From DATMNI01 sp963817515 (lineage in GTDB: Bacteria > Acidobacteriota > Terriglobia > Bryobacterales > Bryobacteraceae), in assembly GCA_963817515.1 (NCBI GenBank), contig CAWFPJ010000023.1, forward strand, positions 124,001 to 188,000: DNA of 64,000 nt, written 5' to 3'. The first letter of the stretch is position 1; the number at the start of each line of letters is the position of its first letter. The position numbers and the translations under genes are program-made. Under the pieces are notes generated by a model. The model did not search any database. It saw only the letters and a list, made by a program, of their open reading frames with translations, and was not told where the DNA came from. Shown here piece after piece: positions 60,511 through 64,000 of the stretch.

Positions 60511-61341
60511 TTACCTCTTCTTGCTCTTATGCGTGACGATCCACTTATCGGTGCGCTTGTTGTTGCGCGTCTTGAATCCGCGCGTGGGCTGACCCCAGGG
60601 AGTGACCGGGTGGCGGCCGCCCGACGTCTTGCCCTCGCCGCCGCCGTGCGGGTGATCCACCGGGTTCATGGTAACGCCGCGATTGTGCGGCATCTTGCCC
60701 ATCCACCGCGTGCGCCCCGCCTTGCCGTACGAGACATTTTCATGATCCACATTGCCCACCTGGCCGACGGTCGCCATGCATTCCACCTGCACGCGCCGGA
60801 TTTCGCCCGAGGGCAGCTTCAGCAGCGCCACGCCGCCTTCCCGTGAAACCAACTGCGCCTGCGATCCCGCCGAACGGGTCATCTGCCCGCCCTTTCCTGG
60901 CTTCAGTTCAATGTTGTGGACCAGGGTGCCGGCGGGAATGTTTTTGAGAGGGAGGGCATTGCCGATCAGAATGTCGGCGGTGGGACCGGACATGATCTTC
61001 ATCCCGACCTTCAAACCGTCGGGCTGCAGAATGTATCGCTTCTCGCCGTCCGCATAATTCAACAGGGCGATGCGCGCCGAACGGTTGGGATCGTATTCGA
61101 TCGCCGCCACCACGGCCGGAACGCCCGTCTTATCGCGCTTGAAATCGATCACGCGGTAAGCCTGCTTGGCGCCGCCGCCGATGAAGCGGGACGTCACGCG
61201 GCCCGTGCTGTTACGGCCGCCGGTGCGCTTCTTGGATTCGACCAGCGATTTCTCGGGACGGTCCTTGGTGATGTCTTCGCGCGAAACAATAGTTTGGAAG
61301 CGCCGGGTTGGGGTAGTCGGTCGGTATGTCTTAATAGGCAT
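60511..61341 (-). CDS. rplB: 50S ribosomal protein L2
   Basis: A 276-aa protein of the peptidyl-transferase neighbourhood. YRPTTPTRRFQTIVSRED, GRNSTGRVTSRFIGGGAKQA, GNALPLKNIPAGTLVHNIEL, and MNPVDHPHGGGEGKTSGGRH with the conserved His. AGGGGAA lies ahead of the ATG. Confidence 0.96.
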   Translation of the reverse strand: MPIKTYRPTTPTRRFQTIVSREDITKDRPEKSLVESKKRTGGRNSTGRVTSRFIGGGAKQAYRVIDFKRDKTGVPAVVAAIEYDPNRSARIALLNYADGEKRYILQPDGLKVGMKIMSGPTADILIGNALPLKNIPAGTLVHNIELKPGKGGQMTRSAGSQAQLVSREGGVALLKLPSGEIRRVQVECMATVGQVGNVDHENVSYGKAGRTRWMGKMPHNRGVTMNPVDHPHGGGEGKTSGGRHPVTPWGQPTRGFKTRNNKRTDKWIVTHKSKKR

Positions 61342-61401
61342 CTAGTAGTTCCCCTTAAATCTCGCCTCAGACCGGCAAGCCATGCTTACCGGAGAGACGC
61401 G

Positions 61402-61481
61402 GAGACGCTGAGTCCGGCGCAGAGAAGACCAGGCAGGGATAGTTCTGCTTTCTCCGCGTGATCTCAGCGGCTCAGCGTCTC
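61402..61481. repeat. Inverted repeat in the rplB-rplW spacer
   Basis: GAGACGCTGAG (61402-61412) is the perfect inverse of CTCAGCGTCTC (61471-61481); nested inside, ACGCGGAGA-type bases at 61397-61405 can pair with TCTCCGCGT at 61451-61459. The 178-bp spacer has no gene. The tail TCTGCGGTGAA resembles a dispersed repeat common in environmental genomes. Confidence 0.6.
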
Positions 61482-61519
61482 TGCGGTGAAATAAAATCTG
61501 ACTCATCTAAACGGTCTCT

Positions 61520-61807
61520 CTAAATCTCAGCGAAGTCGGGCACTTTCTCACCCGCCTTCAATTTCACGTAAGCCTTTTTCCAGTCCGAGCGATAACCCAT
61601 GAACCGGCCGCGCCGCCGCATCTTACCTTGAAAAGTGGCCGTGCGGACTTCCGAAACCTTCACCTTGAAAAGCTTCTCGACGGCCGACTTCACCTGCGTT
61701 TTGTTGGCGGCCGCCGAAACTTCAAAGCACAGCGTGCGCTCGGTGTCTTTCTTGTCCACGCCCTTCTCGGTCACCAGCGGGCGCTTGATCACTTGATAGA
61801 GGGTCAT
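61520..61807 (-). CDS. rplW: 50S ribosomal protein L23
   Basis: A 95-aa tunnel-exit protein and docking site for trigger factor and SRP. TLYQVIKRPLVTEKGVDKKD, CFEVSAAANKTQVKSAVEKL, FKVKVSEVRTATFQGKMRRR are canonical. The ATG overlaps the rplD stop (ATGA). Confidence 0.95.
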   Translation of the reverse strand: MTLYQVIKRPLVTEKGVDKKDTERTLCFEVSAAANKTQVKSAVEKLFKVKVSEVRTATFQGKMRRRGRFMGYRSDWKKAYVKLKAGEKVPDFAEI

Positions 61808-62431
61808 TTTGCGAGTGCCTCCGAAAACTTGCGCGCCGCGGCTTCGGAAATCAGCACGCTCTGATGGCCCAGCAGGTGGTAGGGGTTGACTTCGCGCGTG
61901 GCCAGCAGGGTCACGCCCTTCAGGTTGCGAACGCCCAGTTCCAGGTTCCGGTTATCGCCGTTGTCCACCACCAGCACCGTGCGGCCGGCTTTCAGACGTG
62001 GCCAGCGCGTTCATCGCGCCCTTGGTCTTGGGACCTTCGAAACTGAAGGCCTGCACCACCTTCAGCTCGCCATCCCTGACCTTGGCCGAAAGCGCCGAGC
62101 GCAGCGCGCCCAGCAGCATTTTGCGCGGCAGCCGGTAGCTGTAATCCCGCGGCTGCGGCCCATGCACCGTGCCGCCATGTCGCCAGATGGGCGACCGCAC
62201 CGAACCCACACGCGCCCGGCCGGTGCCCTTCTGTTTCCAGAGCTTCTTGCCCGACCCGGCAACTTCGCTGCGCACCTTAGTCTTATGCGTGCCGGCGCGA
62301 TGGCCCGCCTGGAAATGGCGGACCGCTTCATATAGCAGCGCTTCGTTGACTTCGGCGCCGAAGACTTCGTCAGCCAGCTCAAGCTCGCTGACTTTCTGAT
62401 TATTCAAATCCACCACATCCACTGTCGGCAT
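61804..62431 (-). CDS. rplD: 50S ribosomal protein L4, interrupted by a one-base insertion
   Basis: L4, 208 aa after correction; it lines the exit tunnel and in model bacteria represses the S10 operon. It reads MPTVDVVDLNNQKVSELELA, WKQKGTGRARVGSVRSPIWR, GGTVHGPQPRDYSYRLPRKM to GAMNALAT. An extra base near 61996 (an A on the top strand) then shifts the frame to SESRPHGAGGGQRR-stop. The correct frame gives LKAGRTVLVVDNGDNRNLEL, GVRNLKGVTLLATREVNPYH, LLGHQSVLISEAAARKFSEA to TGA at 61804-61806, overlapping the rplW start. It is essential, so sequence error is the likely cause. Confidence 0.94.
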
Positions 62432-62436
62432 CGCAG

Positions 62437-63069
62437 TTACCTCTTCGACCTCCGGACCAGCACGTATCCGCCATTGGGTCCGGGAACCGCGCCCTTCAGC
62501 ACCAGCACGTTGTCCTCGGTGTCCACTTCGACCACTTCCAGATTGCGCACCGTCACCCGGGCATTGCCCATGTGACCGCCCATGCGCATACCGGGAACCA
62601 CGCGCGACGGGAAACTGGACGCGCCAATCGAACCCGGAGCGCGGTGGAACATGGAGCCGTGCGAGCCTTCGCCGCCGCGGAAGTGGTGGCGCTTCACGAC
62701 GCCCGCAAACCCCTTGCCCTTGCTGATGCCGATGACGTCGACTTTGTCCTTCGGCTTGAACTGATCCACCAGCACCTGATCGCCGGGTTTCAGATCGTCG
62801 TCGCCGGGACGAAGCGCAAACTCACGCATAAACTTGGCGCCGTCCACTCCCGCCTTCTTCAAGTGGCCGGTGGTGGCTTTATTGATGCGCTGCGGCTTGA
62901 TGAATTCCACCAGGCCCAACTGCACCGCATCGTAGCCATCGGCGGTGGGCGTCTTGCGCTGCACCACCATGCACGGACCAGCCTTCAGCAGCGTGACCGG
63001 GACGGCCTGGCCGTCGGGGCGGAACATCTGTGTCATTCCAATTTTCTTGCCAAGGATTCCTGGACTCAT
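62437..63069 (-). CDS. rplC: 50S ribosomal protein L3
   Basis: A 210-aa protein. MSPGILGKKIGMTQMFRPDG, VPVTLLKAGPCMVVQRKT, VIGISKGKGFAGVVKRHHFR and GSIGASSFPSRVVPGMRMGG with the Gln/Arg finger region are canonical. The ATG at 63069 matches the family; the upstream open frame runs through a repeat. Confidence 0.96.
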   Translation of the reverse strand: MSPGILGKKIGMTQMFRPDGQAVPVTLLKAGPCMVVQRKTPTADGYDAVQLGLVEFIKPQRINKATTGHLKKAGVDGAKFMREFALRPGDDDLKPGDQVLVDQFKPKDKVDVIGISKGKGFAGVVKRHHFRGGEGSHGSMFHRAPGSIGASSFPSRVVPGMRMGGHMGNARVTVRNLEVVEVDTEDNVLVLKGAVPGPNGGYVLVRRSKR

Positions 63070-63086
63070 ATGTGCAACCTCGACTT

Positions 63087-63234
63087 CGGGGGCCGGATGC
63101 CAGGGGCCGGGGCCCGGAGAACCCCGGCGCCGGCTTCCAACCACAAGCCCCAAAAACTCTTCGAACCTTTAACCACCGGGTGGGACCCGAACGCGGCCTC
63201 AATCCCGGCCCCCGGCCCCCGACATCCGGCCCCG
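63087..63234. repeat. GC-rich intergenic repeats in the rplC-rpsJ spacer
   Basis: Positions 63087-63178 are the long copy matching 50519-50609 (GGGGGCCGGATGCCAGGGGC, GCCGGCTTCCAACCACAAGC, CCCAAAAACTCTTCGAACC). Positions 63206-63234 are a short inverted copy (CCCGGCCCCCGACATCCGGC). The two GC-rich ends can pair with each other. Confidence 0.75.
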
Positions 63235-63247
63235 GTGTTCGGCAATT

Positions 63248-63568
63248 TCATTTGCCGAACGCCTTAATTTCCACATCCACACCGGCAGGCAGGTCGAGCT
63301 TCATCAGCGCGTCCACCGTCTGCTGGGTCGGTTCCAGAATATCCAGCAACCGCTTATGCGTCCGGATTTCGAACTGTTCCCGCGACTTCTTATCCACGTG
63401 CGGCGAGCGCAAAACCGTGGTGACGCTCCGCGACGTGGGCAGAGGAATCGGACCGGCCACTGTAGCGCCAGTCCGTTTCGCGGTGTCCACGATCTCCGTC
63501 GTCGACTGATCGAGCACGCGATGATCGTATGCCTTCAGCCGAATTCGAATACGTTCTCTCAGGGCCAT
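63248..63568 (-). CDS. rpsJ: 30S ribosomal protein S10
   Basis: A 106-aa protein of the 30S head that also serves as NusE in antitermination. RIRIRLKAYDHRVLDQSTTE, GATVAGPIPLPTSRSVTTVL, RSPHVDKKSREQFEIRTHKR and LDLPAGVDVEIKAFGK are canonical. Confidence 0.96.
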   Translation of the reverse strand: MALRERIRIRLKAYDHRVLDQSTTEIVDTAKRTGATVAGPIPLPTSRSVTTVLRSPHVDKKSREQFEIRTHKRLLDILEPTQQTVDALMKLDLPAGVDVEIKAFGK

Positions 63569-63617
63569 TATTTGCTCCGGGTCCGGGTGACTGATCCGCT
63601 ATCGGATGTCCCCGCCC

Positions 63618-64000
63618 CTACTTCAGAATGTCCGTTACCGTGCCGGCTCCTACCGTGCGTCCGCCTTCGCGAATCGCAAAGCGCAGCCCCTTGTCCATGG
63701 CCACCGGCGTGATCAACTCCACTACCAGGCTCACGTTGTCCCCCGGCATCACCATCTCCGTGCCTTCCGGCAACTCCGCCACCCCCGTCACGTCCGTCGT
63801 GCGGAAGTAAAACTGCGGCCGGTATCCCTTGAAGAACGGCGTGTGCCGCCCGCCTTCTTCCTTGCTCAGCACGTACACTTCGCCCTTGAACCGCGTGTGC
63901 GGCGTAATCGACCCCGGCTTGGCGATCACCTGCCCGCGCTCCACTTCGTTCTTTTCCACTCCGCGCAGCAGCAGCCCCACGTTGTCCCCGGCGCGCCCTT
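63618..64000 (-). CDS. tuf: Elongation factor Tu, C-terminal part
   Basis: The last 127 or so codons of EF-Tu; the gene continues past the window edge. GRAGDNVGLLLRGVEKNEVE and RGQVIAKPGSITPHTRFKG close domain 2. Domain 3 is EVYVLSKEEGGRHTPFFKGY, RPQFYFRTTDVTGVAELPEG, and FAIREGGRTVGAGTVTDILK at the end. tuf directly upstream of rpsJ is the common arrangement. EF-Tu brings aminoacyl-tRNA to the ribosome. Confidence 0.97.
   Translation of the reverse strand, partial: GRAGDNVGLLLRGVEKNEVERGQVIAKPGSITPHTRFKGEVYVLSKEEGGRHTPFFKGYRPQFYFRTTDVTGVAELPEGTEMVMPGDNVSLVVELITPVAMDKGLRFAIREGGRTVGAGTVTDILK

Noticed and set aside
59095..60846. A 583-codon plus-strand open frame opposite rpsC-rplV-rpsS-rplB
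   Set aside because: Antisense shadow of four canonical ribosomal protein genes.
1..64000. CRISPR arrays, rRNA/tRNA genes, insertion sequences, phage genes, toxin-antitoxin pairs
   Set aside because: I looked for evenly spaced direct repeats, cloverleaf-like segments, transposase DDE motifs and short overlapping antitoxin-toxin pairs on both strands and found none I could defend.

Overview
The window looks like a chromosomal segment of an acidobacterium of the Solibacter/Bryobacter type. That is inferred from gene content: three very large TonB-dependent receptors with an N-terminal carboxypeptidase-regulatory-like domain, a paired DUF1592-type c-heme protein and DUF1552 Tat protein, a two-component-propeller hybrid kinase, and high-GC coding. 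I saw no rRNA, tRNA, CRISPR array, transposase or phage gene.

Bases 1-19200 are a mosaic of short, mostly monocistronic genes: the end of an ICMT-like methyltransferase, a truncated-globin/ankyrin fusion, MOSC plus exonuclease III, a VOC protein, a 1188-aa hybrid kinase, a 1507-aa exported malectin/Fn3 protein, DoxX, a vanadium-haloperoxidase-like protein with two PAP2-like halves, a Tat-leader FMN oxidase, a TPR protein broken by two opposite frameshifts, and a secreted HNH-like protein.

Bases 19200-38300 are minus-strand nutrient-acquisition genes. A tight run, 34868 down to 23370, encodes TonB receptor, di-heme DUF1587/1592/1588/1585 protein, DUF1552 protein, exported ankyrin protein, exported creatininase-like protein and MFS transporter. 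A second TonB receptor is paired with an exported cyanophycinase, and a third stands alone. The upstream regions share promoter/operator-like words. This cluster is the best candidate for an undescribed uptake-and-processing system.

Bases 38500-47200 hold a truncated PIG-L deacetylase, a P1 (DmpA-type) peptidase, an MlaE-MlaF-MlaD lipid-transport operon followed by a ChbG/HpnK-type deacetylase, several small envelope proteins and an ALDH7-type aldehyde dehydrogenase.

Bases 47200-64000 (all minus strand) are the S10-spc-alpha ribosomal superoperon, from the end of tuf to rplQ, in canonical order with secY, adk, map and rpoA. infA is missing from its usual slot and GC-rich intergenic repeats interrupt the operon. 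rpoA, rplD and rpmJ each carry a one-base frameshift; for essential genes this points to consensus errors in the assembly, which also colours how the other broken genes should be read.
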